Below, in pieces: positions 53,120-61,584 of a stretch of DNA of 64,000 bases; position 1 is the first letter of the stretch, and each line of letters begins with the position of its first letter. Position numbers and translations under genes: made by a program. The stretch is taken from NCBI RefSeq assembly GCF_016906305.1, contig NZ_JADDOL010000016.1, forward strand, positions 1-64,000. Reading direction: 5' to 3'. The notes under the pieces are model-generated. The model searched no databases. It was not told the origin of the DNA and saw nothing but the letters and a program-made list of their open reading frames with translations. The DNA is from Alloalcanivorax marinus. Lineage in GTDB: Bacteria > Pseudomonadota > Gammaproteobacteria > Pseudomonadales > Alcanivoracaceae.

Positions 53120-54057
53120 GGGCGTGCCTCCCCGTGGAAATGGCCGGCCAGGAAATCGCGGATCGAGGTCAGCGCCCGGTCCGCGTCGGCCAGCACCCCG
53201 GCGTGCAGCTGGAACACATGCCAGCGACCCGCGAACCGTTGGTAGCGGCCCTCGGTGTCCGCCCGGTCCAGGGCGTCGGCCAGCCGTTCGCTGTCGGCGC
53301 CGAGAATCTCGTCGCCGCCGCACTGGATCAGCAGCGGCGGCAGCCCGTTCAGATCGCCCAGCAGCGGCGACACCTCCGGCCGGTCCCGGCGCTCGCCGGC
53401 GTAGGCCCGGGCGGCGAAATCCAGCCAGGCGCGGCTGAGCATGGCCTCGCCGGCCACGTGCTCCGGCGTGTGCGCCAGGGTCAGATCCAGCCACGGCGAC
53501 AGCAGCACGCCGGCCGCCGGCAACGGCAGCGCGCCACCGTCCCGGAGGTGCTGCAGGAACGCCAGGCTCAGGCCGCCGCCGGCGGAATCGCCGGCCACCG
53601 CCAGCCGCTCCGGCCGGTGGCCGTGGTCCAGCAGCGCCCGGTACACCGCCAGGGTGTCGTCCAGGGCCGCCGGGCTGGGATGCTCCGGCGCCAGCCGGTA
53701 GTCCACCACCATCACGGTGGCGTCCAGCGCCTTCGCCAGCCGGGTGGTCAGGGCCCGGTGGGTGGCCGGGCCGCCGGCGATGTAGCCGCCGCCGTGCAGG
53801 TACAGCACGGTGCCGGCGCGGCCCTGGCCCACCACCTCCACCGGCACCCCGGCGAAACGGGTCGGGTGCCGGGGCACGCCCCGGGCGGGCAGGGTGGCCC
53901 GCGCCACGGTGGCCAGCCAGCGCCGCTGCAGCGACACCGGCGCCCGCGCCTGGAAGGCGGGGCTCAGCAGGCTTTTCAGGGCGCCGCGCAGGGTGGCGGC
54001 GATCAGGCGTTGCGACGGCCCCGGGGCCTCGCCGCCGTTTTCACGGATACAACTCAT
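53116..54057 (-). CDS. LipR-like alpha/beta hydrolase (HSL family esterase)
   Basis: This 313-residue esterase of the hormone-sensitive lipase family has the oxyanion motif LHGGGYIAGG, the nucleophile GDSAGGG, and late Asp and His in GADSERLADAL and WHVFQLHAG. It should hydrolyse the ester made by the upstream monooxygenase. I took the ATG at 54057 (MSCIRENGG); it lies 17 bases inside the 3' end of the monooxygenase gene. Confidence 0.87.
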   Translation of the reverse strand: MSCIRENGGEAPGPSQRLIAATLRGALKSLLSPAFQARAPVSLQRRWLATVARATLPARGVPRHPTRFAGVPVEVVGQGRAGTVLYLHGGGYIAGGPATHRALTTRLAKALDATVMVVDYRLAPEHPSPAALDDTLAVYRALLDHGHRPERLAVAGDSAGGGLSLAFLQHLRDGGALPLPAAGVLLSPWLDLTLAHTPEHVAGEAMLSRAWLDFAARAYAGERRDRPEVSPLLGDLNGLPPLLIQCGGDEILGADSERLADALDRADTEGRYQRFAGRWHVFQLHAGVLADADRALTSIRDFLAGHFHGEARP

Positions 54058-55495
54058 AATCGCGGGGATCCAATCGTCGGGTGCGGCGCCGGTACTGGAA
54101 GGTGAAACCGGGCCAGTTGTTGGTGTTCTTGCCGCTGGCGGTCTTGTACCAGCTCTCGCAGCCGCGCTCCCAGACGGTATCGCGCAGCCGCCGCTGCAGG
54201 TCCCGGTTGAAGCGGTCCTGCACGCCGGCGGACACCTCCAGCCGATCCACGCCGGGCCGTTCCAGGATTTCCAGGGCACTCAGCACATAGGCGATCTGCG
54301 ACTCCAGCATGTAGACGATGGAGTTGTGGCCCAGGTTGGTGTTGGGGCCGTACAGCATGAATAGATTGGGGAAACCGCTCACGCTGATGCCCAGGTAGGC
54401 CTCGGCGCCGTCCCGCCAGGCCTGGTTGAGGTCGCGGCCCTGGCGGCCGGTGATGGTCATGGGCGCCAGAAAATCCGTGGCCTGGAAGCCGGTGCCCAGG
54501 ATCAGCACCTGGGCGTCGTGATGCCGTCCCCGGGCGTCCACCACCCCGGTTTCGTCCACCGCCGTCACGCCGCCGGCGTGCACCTCGATACCGTGGCGCT
54601 CGATGGCCTGGAAATAGTCATTGGAGATCAGGATGCGTTTGCAGCCCATGGGGTAGTCCGGCGTCAGGGTGTCGCGCAGGGCCGGGTCGCTGATGGTGCG
54701 CCGCAGGTAACGCCGGAACAGCCACTCGTAGACCCGCATCACCCCCTGCAGGGCGGTGAAACCCAGCACCCGGCTCTCGTTCTGCGCGTAGATGCGCGCC
54801 CGGTCCAGGCGCTGCAGCACCGGAAAGCGCCGCATCAGGGCGTGCTCCAGGGCGGAATAGGGCCGGTCCGGTTTGGGAATCACATAGGCGGCGGAACGCT
54901 GGAACAGCTTTACCCGGGCCGCCACCCGCGCCACCTCCGGCACGAACTGGATGGCGCTGGCCCCGGTGCCCACCACCGCCACGGTCTTGCCGGCCAGATC
55001 CACGTCGTGGTCCCAGCGGGCGCTGTGGAAGGCGGCGTCCTGAAAACGATCCAGGCCGGGCAGCCGGGGCCAGGCGGGCCGGTTCAGCTGGCCGGTGGCG
55101 GTGATCAAGGCGCGGGCGGTGAGCGGGCCGTCGGCGGTGTCGATGTGCCAGAGGTTGTCGCTTTCGTCGAAACGGGCGCCGCGCACTTCACAGTGAAAAC
55201 GCAGATGCGGCGCCAGGTCATGGTCGCGCACGCACTGCTGAAGGTAGTCGAGGATCTCCGCCTGGGGCGCGAAACGCCGCGACCAGTCGAACTTGCGGGA
55301 GAACGAAAAGGAATACAGGTGCGAGGGCACGTCGCAGGCGGCGCCGGGGTAGGTGTTGTCCCGCCAGGCGCCGCCCACGCCGTCGGCTTTTTCGAGAATC
55401 ACCAGGGAATGGCGGCCGCGTTTTTTCAGTTCGATGGCCATGCCCAGCCCGCCAAAGCCGGCGCCGATGATGGCCACCTGAAAGTCCGGTTGCAT
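54041..55495 (-). CDS. flavin-containing (Baeyer-Villiger type) monooxygenase
   Basis: This 484-residue FAD/NADPH enzyme has two Rossmann motifs, IIGAGFGGLG near the N-terminus and VVGTGASAIQ near residue 175. Between them is a Baeyer-Villiger-like fingerprint, FQDAAFHSARWDHD, with Asp in the place of Gly. It should insert oxygen into a ketone to make an ester. Alkane-related AlmA proteins are distant relatives, so a role in hydrocarbon-derived ketone use is possible. It leads the operon with the esterase and SDR. Confidence 0.88.
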   Translation of the reverse strand: MQPDFQVAIIGAGFGGLGMAIELKKRGRHSLVILEKADGVGGAWRDNTYPGAACDVPSHLYSFSFSRKFDWSRRFAPQAEILDYLQQCVRDHDLAPHLRFHCEVRGARFDESDNLWHIDTADGPLTARALITATGQLNRPAWPRLPGLDRFQDAAFHSARWDHDVDLAGKTVAVVGTGASAIQFVPEVARVAARVKLFQRSAAYVIPKPDRPYSALEHALMRRFPVLQRLDRARIYAQNESRVLGFTALQGVMRVYEWLFRRYLRRTISDPALRDTLTPDYPMGCKRILISNDYFQAIERHGIEVHAGGVTAVDETGVVDARGRHHDAQVLILGTGFQATDFLAPMTITGRQGRDLNQAWRDGAEAYLGISVSGFPNLFMLYGPNTNLGHNSIVYMLESQIAYVLSALEILERPGVDRLEVSAGVQDRFNRDLQRRLRDTVWERGCESWYKTASGKNTNNWPGFTFQYRRRTRRLDPRDYELYP

Positions 55496-55621
55496 AGAAA
55501 GGCCCCTGCCAGATAACCGGCTGCTGGAGAAACCTCACTGTAGCCCGCCCGCCGGCGCCGGGGCATGACCGGAACGCTCGGCGCGGGGGCCGCCCGGGTC
55601 AGGTTGGGTCGTTTGGGGTCA

Positions 55622-55690
55622 GCGCAGCGGCCCTGTATGCGCGCAGCGGCGTTATATCAGCGCAGCGGCCCTTTACCTCAGCGCAGCGGC
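55622..55690. repeat. four tandem copies of a 10-bp core at a gene 3' end
   Basis: GCGCAGCGGC occurs at 55622-55631, 55641-55650, 55660-55669 and 55681-55690, spaced 19, 19 and 21 bases. The last copy is coding, giving the C-terminal Pro-Leu-Arg of the LEA-type lipoprotein; three copies (all but 55641) are preceded by TCA on the plus strand, which is TGA on the coding strand. The gene end seems to have been duplicated downstream. Confidence 0.65.
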
Positions 55691-56148
55691 ACCGTGTCCG
55701 GCAGCCGGAATTCGCCGCGCTGATCGAAGTTCAGCGGAAAGGCCAGGCCCTTGACCCGGGCGGTGCCCTTGATGCGGTAGTCCAGCGGTGCGCCCGGCTC
55801 CTGCTGCAAGCCCTTCAGCTTGCCCAGGGTCTGCATCAGGCTGGTGGTGATGCGGGTGCTCACCAGGGCGTCGCCCATGGCCGGCAAGGTCACGTCGTCG
55901 CCGGTCAGGCCGCGGGCCAGCTTCTCACCGTTGACGAACAGCTCGTAATCCAGACTTTTTAGCGTCAGGTCGCGGTCGTTGGGGTTGCGCGCGCGCAGCA
56001 CCACCTGCCACTGTTGCTCAAACACGCTGACCTGCTCCAGGCGGAGACTGGACAGGTTCACCTCCGGGGCTTCCAGCCCGGTGAGGGTCTGGCAGGCGCC
56101 GAGCAGGGCAAGCAGGCCCAGCACGCCGATTCGAGCCAGAGTTCGCAT
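55678..56148 (-). CDS. LEA type-2 family lipoprotein
   Basis: This 156-residue lipoprotein (lipobox LLGAC, Cys about 19) has a LEA14/WHy-type domain: VSVFEQQWQVVLRARNPNDRD and LKSLDYELFVNGEKLARG are typical. Such proteins are linked to desiccation or envelope stress, but the bacterial role is poorly known. The ATG at 56148 is preceded by GGGAGAA. It is divergent from the macrodomain gene. Confidence 0.85.
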   Translation of the reverse strand: MRTLARIGVLGLLALLGACQTLTGLEAPEVNLSSLRLEQVSVFEQQWQVVLRARNPNDRDLTLKSLDYELFVNGEKLARGLTGDDVTLPAMGDALVSTRITTSLMQTLGKLKGLQQEPGAPLDYRIKGTARVKGLAFPLNFDQRGEFRLPDTVPLR

Positions 56149-56233
56149 AGAGTTCTCCCATTCACGCTGTTTTAAACACACAGGCCCGCAGCGGATCATA
56201 CCCGAGCCGGGCCGCGATGCCAGGAAGCCCGTC

Positions 56234-56755
56234 ATGGCCCAGGTGAGCATAGAATGCCGGCAAGGCGACATTGCCGCGCAGACCGACATGGACGCGGTGG
56301 TCAACGCCGCCAACGCGCAATTGCGCACCGGCGGCGGCGTGGCCGGCGCCCTGCACCGGGCCGCCGGGCCGGGGCTGGCCGAGGAATGCGCGCCGATGGC
56401 GCCGATCCGCCCCGGCCAGGCCGTGATCAGCGGCGGCCATGGCCTGCCCAACCGTTATGTGATCCACTGCCTGGGGCCAGTGTACGGTCGGGACGAGCCC
56501 GCCGAGCGGTTGCTGGCGGACTGCTACCGCAACGCCCTGCGGCTGGCGGAGCGGGAGGGGCTGGAGAGCCTGGCCTTCCCGGCCCTGTCCACCGGTGCCT
56601 TCGGGTATCCGCTGGAGGACGCGGCGCGCTGCGCGGTGTCCACGGTGGTGGCGGAAAGCGCCGCCCTGACCCGGGTCAAACGGATCCGTTTCGTGCTGTT
56701 CGACGCCGCCGCCCTGGCGGCCCATCGTACCGTGCTCGATGCCCTGACCCGCTGA
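56234..56755 (+). CDS. macrodomain protein, O-acetyl-ADP-ribose deacetylase-like
   Basis: This 173-residue macrodomain binds ADP-ribose. The motifs DAVVNAANAQLRTGGGVAGALHRAAG (positions about 20-45), HCLGPVYGRD and ALSTGAFGYPLEDAARC correspond to the MacroD/YmdB-type deacetylase loops. It may remove ADP-ribose-linked acetyl groups. It precedes pncB, an NAD salvage gene, with 82 bases between, which is a plausible metabolic link. Confidence 0.87.
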   Translation: MAQVSIECRQGDIAAQTDMDAVVNAANAQLRTGGGVAGALHRAAGPGLAEECAPMAPIRPGQAVISGGHGLPNRYVIHCLGPVYGRDEPAERLLADCYRNALRLAEREGLESLAFPALSTGAFGYPLEDAARCAVSTVVAESAALTRVKRIRFVLFDAAALAAHRTVLDALTR

Positions 56756-56837
56756 AACACGACGCCGGGCCTTGAAAAGCGCCCGCCGCAGTGCAATCCA
56801 TAGCGGTGTTTGATACCACCAGCCGAAGGAAGCGCCG

Positions 56838-58178
56838 ATGACCGCAGTCTGGCCCCGGGCGGACGAACTGGGTCTGCTCACCGATCTCTACGAACTGAAC
56901 ATGGCCCAGGCCTACCACCTGGACCACCGGCGGGGCGAGGCGGTGTTCAGCCTGTTCTACCGGGTGTTGCCCGGCCAGCGTAATTTCGCCGTGGCCTGTG
57001 GCCAGGAGCACGCCGCCCGGCTGATCAGCGAGTTGCGCTTTCCCGAGGAGCAGGTGCGCCGCCTGGCGCCGCTGGGTTTCCGCGATGAATTCCTGGACTG
57101 GCTGGCCGGCTTCCGCTTCAGCGGCGAGGTGCGCGCGCTGCCGGAGGGCTCCCTGGTGTTCCCCCAGGAGCCGCTGCTGGAACTGCGCGCCCCGGTGGCG
57201 GAAGGGCAGCTGCTGGAAAGCCTGCTGATGAATTACGTCAACCTGGAAACCCTGCTCGCCTCCAAGGCGGCGCGGGTGGTGCTGGCCGCCGGCGACGCCC
57301 CGGTGCTGGACTTCGGCATGCGCCGCATGCACGGCCTGGAGGCCGCCTGGCGCAGCGTGCGGGCTTACCGGGTGGCGGGCATCCAGGCCACCAGCAATGT
57401 GCTGGGCGGGCTCACCTTCGACCTGCCGCTGCGCGGCACCATGGCCCACTCCTACATCCAGTCGTTCGACGACGAGACCGAGGCGTTCCGGCGTTATGCC
57501 CGGGACTACCCGGGCACCACCCTGCTGATCGACACCTACGACGCCCTGGCCGCCACCGACAAGGTGATCGGGCTGGTGCGCGACGAGGGCCTGGACGTGG
57601 GCGCGCTGCGCATCGATTCCGGTGATCTGGCGGCGCTGGCCCGGGCGGTGCGCGACAAGCTGGACGGCGCCGGCCTGTCGCGTATCCGCGTGGTGGTCAG
57701 CGGCGGCCTGGACGAATGGAAGGTGGCCGATCTGGTGGCCGGCGGCGCCCCCATCGACGGCTTCGGCGTGGGCACCGAAATGGGTTCGGTGGCGGACGCG
57801 CCGTCCCTGGATTTCGCCTACAAACTCACCGAGTACGACGGCCGGCCGCGCCTCAAGGCGTCGCCGGGCAAGCCGGTCTATCCTGGCGCCAAGCAGGTCT
57901 GGCGGCAGTACGACGGCGAGGGTCGGCTGGTGGGTGACGAGATCACCGCCGCCGACGAGGAACGCCACGGCGAGCCGCTGCTGCGCACCGTGGTGGCCGA
58001 CGGCGCGCCGGTGGTGCCGCCGCCGGACCCGGACGCCGCCCGCGAGCGCCTGCGCCGGGAACTGGCCTCCCTGCCGGCGGCGCTGCGCGGCACCGCCCGC
58101 GCCGACGCGCCCTACCCGGTGAGTTTCAGCGACGCCCTGGAAGACCTGCGCAAGCGCACCCTGGACCGGCTGCCCTGA
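56838..58178 (+). CDS. pncB: nicotinate phosphoribosyltransferase
   Basis: PncB (446 residues) links nicotinate to PRPP to give nicotinate mononucleotide in NAD salvage. The start TDLYELNMAQAYH, the FSLFYRVLPGQRNFAVACG segment, DFGMRRMHG, GTMAHSYIQSF and the C-terminal GVGTEMGSV and YKLTEY are typical. It ends nine bases before the convergent photolyase gene. Confidence 0.95.
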   Translation: MTAVWPRADELGLLTDLYELNMAQAYHLDHRRGEAVFSLFYRVLPGQRNFAVACGQEHAARLISELRFPEEQVRRLAPLGFRDEFLDWLAGFRFSGEVRALPEGSLVFPQEPLLELRAPVAEGQLLESLLMNYVNLETLLASKAARVVLAAGDAPVLDFGMRRMHGLEAAWRSVRAYRVAGIQATSNVLGGLTFDLPLRGTMAHSYIQSFDDETEAFRRYARDYPGTTLLIDTYDALAATDKVIGLVRDEGLDVGALRIDSGDLAALARAVRDKLDGAGLSRIRVVVSGGLDEWKVADLVAGGAPIDGFGVGTEMGSVADAPSLDFAYKLTEYDGRPRLKASPGKPVYPGAKQVWRQYDGEGRLVGDEITAADEERHGEPLLRTVVADGAPVVPPPDPDAARERLRRELASLPAALRGTARADAPYPVSFSDALEDLRKRTLDRLP

Positions 58179-58187
58179 GCGGCGCCC

Positions 58188-59516
58188 TCAGGGCCGCGTC
58201 CAGGGCGCCACCAGAGGGCGCTCCGGGCGGTGCCGCCGGTCCGCCGGCAGCGCCGCCCGCTCCGGCAGCCAGCGCGCCACGTAGTCACCGTGAGGGTCGT
58301 AGCGCTCCGCCTGGCTCAGCACATTGAACCAGCGGTGGCCGCGGGGATCGTTGCCGACCCCGGCCAGATAGGCCCAGTTGCCCCAATTGCTGGCCGGGTC
58401 GTAATCGATCAGGCAGGCCTCGAACCAGGCGGCGCCCAGCCGCCAGTCCTGGGCCAGTTCATGGACCAGAAAGCTGGCCAGATTCTGGCGCAGCCGGTTG
58501 GAGACGAAGCCGGTGGCGCTCAGCTCCCGCAGGCCGGCGTCGATCAGCGGCACCCCGGTACGGCCGTCGCGCCAGGCCCGCCAGCGCGCGTCGTCGGGCC
58601 GGCAGGCCGGCGGCTGGTCGCGCAGACCCCGCCGCCGGAACAGGGCCCCGCCGTGGCGGTACAGCACCCAGCGAAAATACTCCCGCCAGAGCAGCTCGAA
58701 GCGCAGCCAGTAGGTATTGTCGTCGCCGCCGTGCAGGGCCTCGAAGCGCAGGGTCTCGTGATAGACCCGGCGGGCGGACAGGGCGCCGCTGGCCAGCCAC
58801 GGCGACAGCTTGCTGGAGTCGTCGGCGCGCAGCAGGCCGTTGCGGGTGGCTTTGTAGTGGCGCAGGGCGCGCCAGCGCCACAGATAGGTGTGCAGGTGGC
58901 GCTGGCCGGCGGCCTCGCCGCCACGGAACACCATCACCGCCCGGGGATCGTGCCCGGCGGGTCCCGGCGCCACCGCCGTGCCGCGCGCGCCGGCGGGCAC
59001 CGGCGGCAGCCGTGACGGCGCCGGCCGGGGCGGCTCCACCCGGGCGTGGCTCTCCACCTGCCGGCGGAAGGCGCTGAAGGTGTCCGGCAGGGCGTCCACC
59101 GCGAACGGCAACGCCGCCGCGTCCAGCAGGCCGCCCTCCTCGATCTCCCGCAGCGGGCACGGCAGCAAGGTGGCCAGCCGCGCCACCTGGTCGCTTTCCT
59201 CGCTGCCCGGTTCCCGGCCCACCACCACCCGGTCCACCGCGAAGCACCGGCAAAGGTCCGGCAGCGCCTGCTCCGGCGCCGCCTCCACCACCAGCAGATC
59301 GCTGCCCCGGGCGCGCAGGGCGTCGCCCAGGGCGCGCAGGGTTTCGCGCAGAAACCGGTCCCGGTGCGGGCCCCGACGCGGCAGGCCCCCCGGACCGTCG
59401 GCCGGGTCCGGCGCCAGGCAGAACACCGGCAGCAGTCGCGGATCCCGGGCCGCCTCCGCCAGGGTGCGCTGATCGTCCAGACGCAGATCCCGGCGCAGCC
59501 ACAGCAGCGTGGTCAT
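58188..59516 (-). CDS. cryptochrome-DASH / deoxyribodipyrimidine photolyase
   Basis: This 442-residue flavoprotein belongs to the photolyase/cryptochrome family and repairs cyclobutane dimers, mainly in single-stranded DNA for the DASH class. The N-terminal antenna domain ([20 protein letters not shown]) and the FAD domain are complete. The C-terminal [20 protein letters not shown] and [17 protein letters not shown] are of the DASH style. Its ATG overlaps the stop of the small DUF2256 gene (ATGA). Confidence 0.88.
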   Translation of the reverse strand: MTTLLWLRRDLRLDDQRTLAEAARDPRLLPVFCLAPDPADGPGGLPRRGPHRDRFLRETLRALGDALRARGSDLLVVEAAPEQALPDLCRCFAVDRVVVGREPGSEESDQVARLATLLPCPLREIEEGGLLDAAALPFAVDALPDTFSAFRRQVESHARVEPPRPAPSRLPPVPAGARGTAVAPGPAGHDPRAVMVFRGGEAAGQRHLHTYLWRWRALRHYKATRNGLLRADDSSKLSPWLASGALSARRVYHETLRFEALHGGDDNTYWLRFELLWREYFRWVLYRHGGALFRRRGLRDQPPACRPDDARWRAWRDGRTGVPLIDAGLRELSATGFVSNRLRQNLASFLVHELAQDWRLGAAWFEACLIDYDPASNWGNWAYLAGVGNDPRGHRWFNVLSQAERYDPHGDYVARWLPERAALPADRRHRPERPLVAPWTRP

Positions 59517-59650
59517 CGGCGGCGCCTCCGGCAGCGTTCTGAGCAGTACACCACCCGGTCCCAGTCGCGGGCCCACTTGCGCCGCCAGCGGAACGGCCGG
59601 CCGCACACCGGGCAGGTCTTCTCGGGCAGGGTGGCTTTGTGGTGGCTCAC
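59513..59650 (-). CDS. DUF2256 small cysteine-rich protein
   Basis: This 45-residue protein starts at a GTG and reads (M)[18 protein letters not shown], then [17 protein letters not shown]. Four cysteines in two C-x2/3-C pairs should bind zinc. DUF2256 genes are commonly found beside photolyase genes. It overlaps the SDR stop (GTGA) and the photolyase start (ATGA), so the three genes are translationally coupled. Its role is unknown; a nucleic-acid-binding helper is a guess. Confidence 0.85.
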   Translation of the reverse strand: MSHHKATLPEKTCPVCGRPFRWRRKWARDWDRVVYCSERCRRRRR

Positions 59651-60387
59651 CAGGGAATGTCCTTGCCGTCCCAGGCCAGGAAGCGGCCGCTGTCCGCCTC
59701 GCCGGCGCCGTCGATCAGGCCCAGCAGCCGCTCCGCGGCGAAGTCCGGGGTAAACAGCTTTCCCTCCGGCACATTGCGCTGAAACGGGCGTGACAGGGCG
59801 GTGTCCACGGTGCCCGGATGCAGCGCCAGCACGATCAGACCCGGCGCCCGGCGCCGCGCTTCCACCGCGAAGGTGCGGATAAACTGATTCTGGGCCGCCT
59901 TGGAGGCCCGGTAGGCGTACCAGCCGCCGAGCCGGTTGTCGGCGATGCTGCCGACCCGCGCGGACAGGGAGGCGAACACCGCCCGTTGGCCACCACGCAG
60001 CAGCGGCAGGCCGTGTTTGGCCAGCAGCATGGGCGCGCTGGCGTTGAGCGCGAAGGCGCGGGCCAGGGCGGCGCCGTCCAGATCCTCCAAACGCTTCTCC
60101 GGCGCCAGCCCGTGGGCCTCGTCGTGCAACACGCCGGCGCAGTGAATCAGACTGTCCAGCGGCTCGCCGGCCCCGGCCACCCGCTCCATCAACGCGGCGA
60201 TGTCCTGTTCCCGGGTCAGATCCGCCGCCACCGGGATCAGCCGCTGCTCTCCATGAGCCACCGGCGCCCGGCCCTCGCCCGGCCGCCGGCTGACCGCGAA
60301 CACGGTATCCCCGGCCTCCAGGCAGCGCCGCGTCAGCGCACCACCGATCCCGCCGCTGGCGCCGGTGATCAAACGGACTTTCCCCAT
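59647..60387 (-). CDS. SDR-family oxidoreductase of the photolyase operon
   Basis: This 246-residue short-chain dehydrogenase has TGASGGIG, the [20 protein letters not shown] segment, [11 protein letters not shown] and YRASK. It resembles the C-factor/CsgA-like SDR group. The gene is first in the operon with DUF2256 and the cryptochrome-DASH gene, overlapping the former by four bases. This order recurs in other proteobacteria to my knowledge, but the reason is unknown. Confidence 0.85.
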   Translation of the reverse strand: MGKVRLITGASGGIGGALTRRCLEAGDTVFAVSRRPGEGRAPVAHGEQRLIPVAADLTREQDIAALMERVAGAGEPLDSLIHCAGVLHDEAHGLAPEKRLEDLDGAALARAFALNASAPMLLAKHGLPLLRGGQRAVFASLSARVGSIADNRLGGWYAYRASKAAQNQFIRTFAVEARRRAPGLIVLALHPGTVDTALSRPFQRNVPEGKLFTPDFAAERLLGLIDGAGEADSGRFLAWDGKDIPW

Positions 60388-60573
60388 ACCGCCTTCCTCG
60401 CTCCATGGAAACCCGGCCAGCCTAACCACGCCCGCGCCCAGACCCCGTGAACACCCGCCCCACCCGCCCCAACCACGGAGCCGCGCGGCCTCTACCGAGG
60501 GTTCAACCTTTGTTTGCAAAGCACCCCCGAATTTTTCACGACGGAATCACCATTCTCCGGGCACACTGTCCCC

Positions 60574-61584
60574 ATGACGAAGGACCAGTCCACGCCGCCG
60601 CTGATCGTGCCCACGGACCAGGGCCTGTACTGCGCCGCCGGCGACTTCCACATTGATCCCTGGCGCCCGGTCCCCCGGGCGGTGCTCACCCACGCCCACG
60701 CCGACCACGCGCGCACCGGCAGCCAGCGCTACTTCGCCCAGGCCGACGGCGTGCCCCTGCTGCGCCACCGGCTCGGCAACCAGGATTTCGAACCCCTCGA
60801 CTACGGCGAGCGGCGCCGCTTCGGCGCGGTACGCGTCAGTCTGCATTCCGCCGGCCACGTGCTGGGTTCCTCCCAGGTGCGGGTGGAGCACGACGACGGC
60901 CGGGTCTGGGTGTTCACCGGCGACTTCAAACGGGACGCCGACCCCACCTGCGCGCCCTTCGAGGTGGTGCCCTGCGACACCCTGATCACCGAAGCCACCT
61001 TCGCGCTGCCCTGCTACCGCTGGCCGCCGGTGGAGCGGGTCGGCGAGCGCATCCACCACTGGTGGTCGGCGCACCCGGACCGGCCCTGCGTTCTGTTCAC
61101 CTACGCCCTGGGCAAGGCCCAGCGGGTGCTGGCGGCGCTGACCGCGCACACCGATCGCACCGTCCACCTGCACGGCGCCATGGTGCCGTTGACCGAACTG
61201 TACCGGCGGGCCGGGGTGACCATGCTGCCCACCGAGCCGGTGTCCGCGCTGCCGCGCGGCCACGACTTCAGCGGCGCGCTGATCCTGGCGCCACCCTCCG
61301 CCGCCGGCAGCCCCTGGATGCGCCGCTTCAAGAATGCCAGCACCGGCTTCGCCTCCGGCTGGATGCGCATTCGCGGCAACCGTCGCCGGCGCGGCTACGA
61401 TTACGGCTTCGAACTGAGCGACCATGCCGACTGGCCGGCGCTGCTGCGAACCGTCCGCGACTGCGGCGCGCGCACCGTGCTCACCACCCACGGCCGCAGC
61501 GACGAGCTGGTGCGTTACCTCCGCGAAGTGGAGGGCGTGGATGCCCGCGCCCTGAGCACCCTGTACGGCGGGGAGGACGACTGA
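60574..61584 (+). CDS. ligase-associated DNA exonuclease (metallo-beta-lactamase/beta-CASP fold)
   Basis: This 336-residue nuclease has the metal motif THAHADHARTGS (HxHxDH), followed by SAGHVLGSSQVRVE, FTGDFKRD, a beta-CASP-like region and the late ELSDHADW and LTTHGRSDE. It belongs to the ligase-associated repair set and probably trims DNA ends before sealing. Its stop overlaps the ligase ATG (TGATG). The ATG at 60574 starts MTKDQSTPPL; a more upstream start is possible. Confidence 0.9.
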   Translation: MTKDQSTPPLIVPTDQGLYCAAGDFHIDPWRPVPRAVLTHAHADHARTGSQRYFAQADGVPLLRHRLGNQDFEPLDYGERRRFGAVRVSLHSAGHVLGSSQVRVEHDDGRVWVFTGDFKRDADPTCAPFEVVPCDTLITEATFALPCYRWPPVERVGERIHHWWSAHPDRPCVLFTYALGKAQRVLAALTAHTDRTVHLHGAMVPLTELYRRAGVTMLPTEPVSALPRGHDFSGALILAPPSAAGSPWMRRFKNASTGFASGWMRIRGNRRRRGYDYGFELSDHADWPALLRTVRDCGARTVLTTHGRSDELVRYLREVEGVDARALSTLYGGEDD

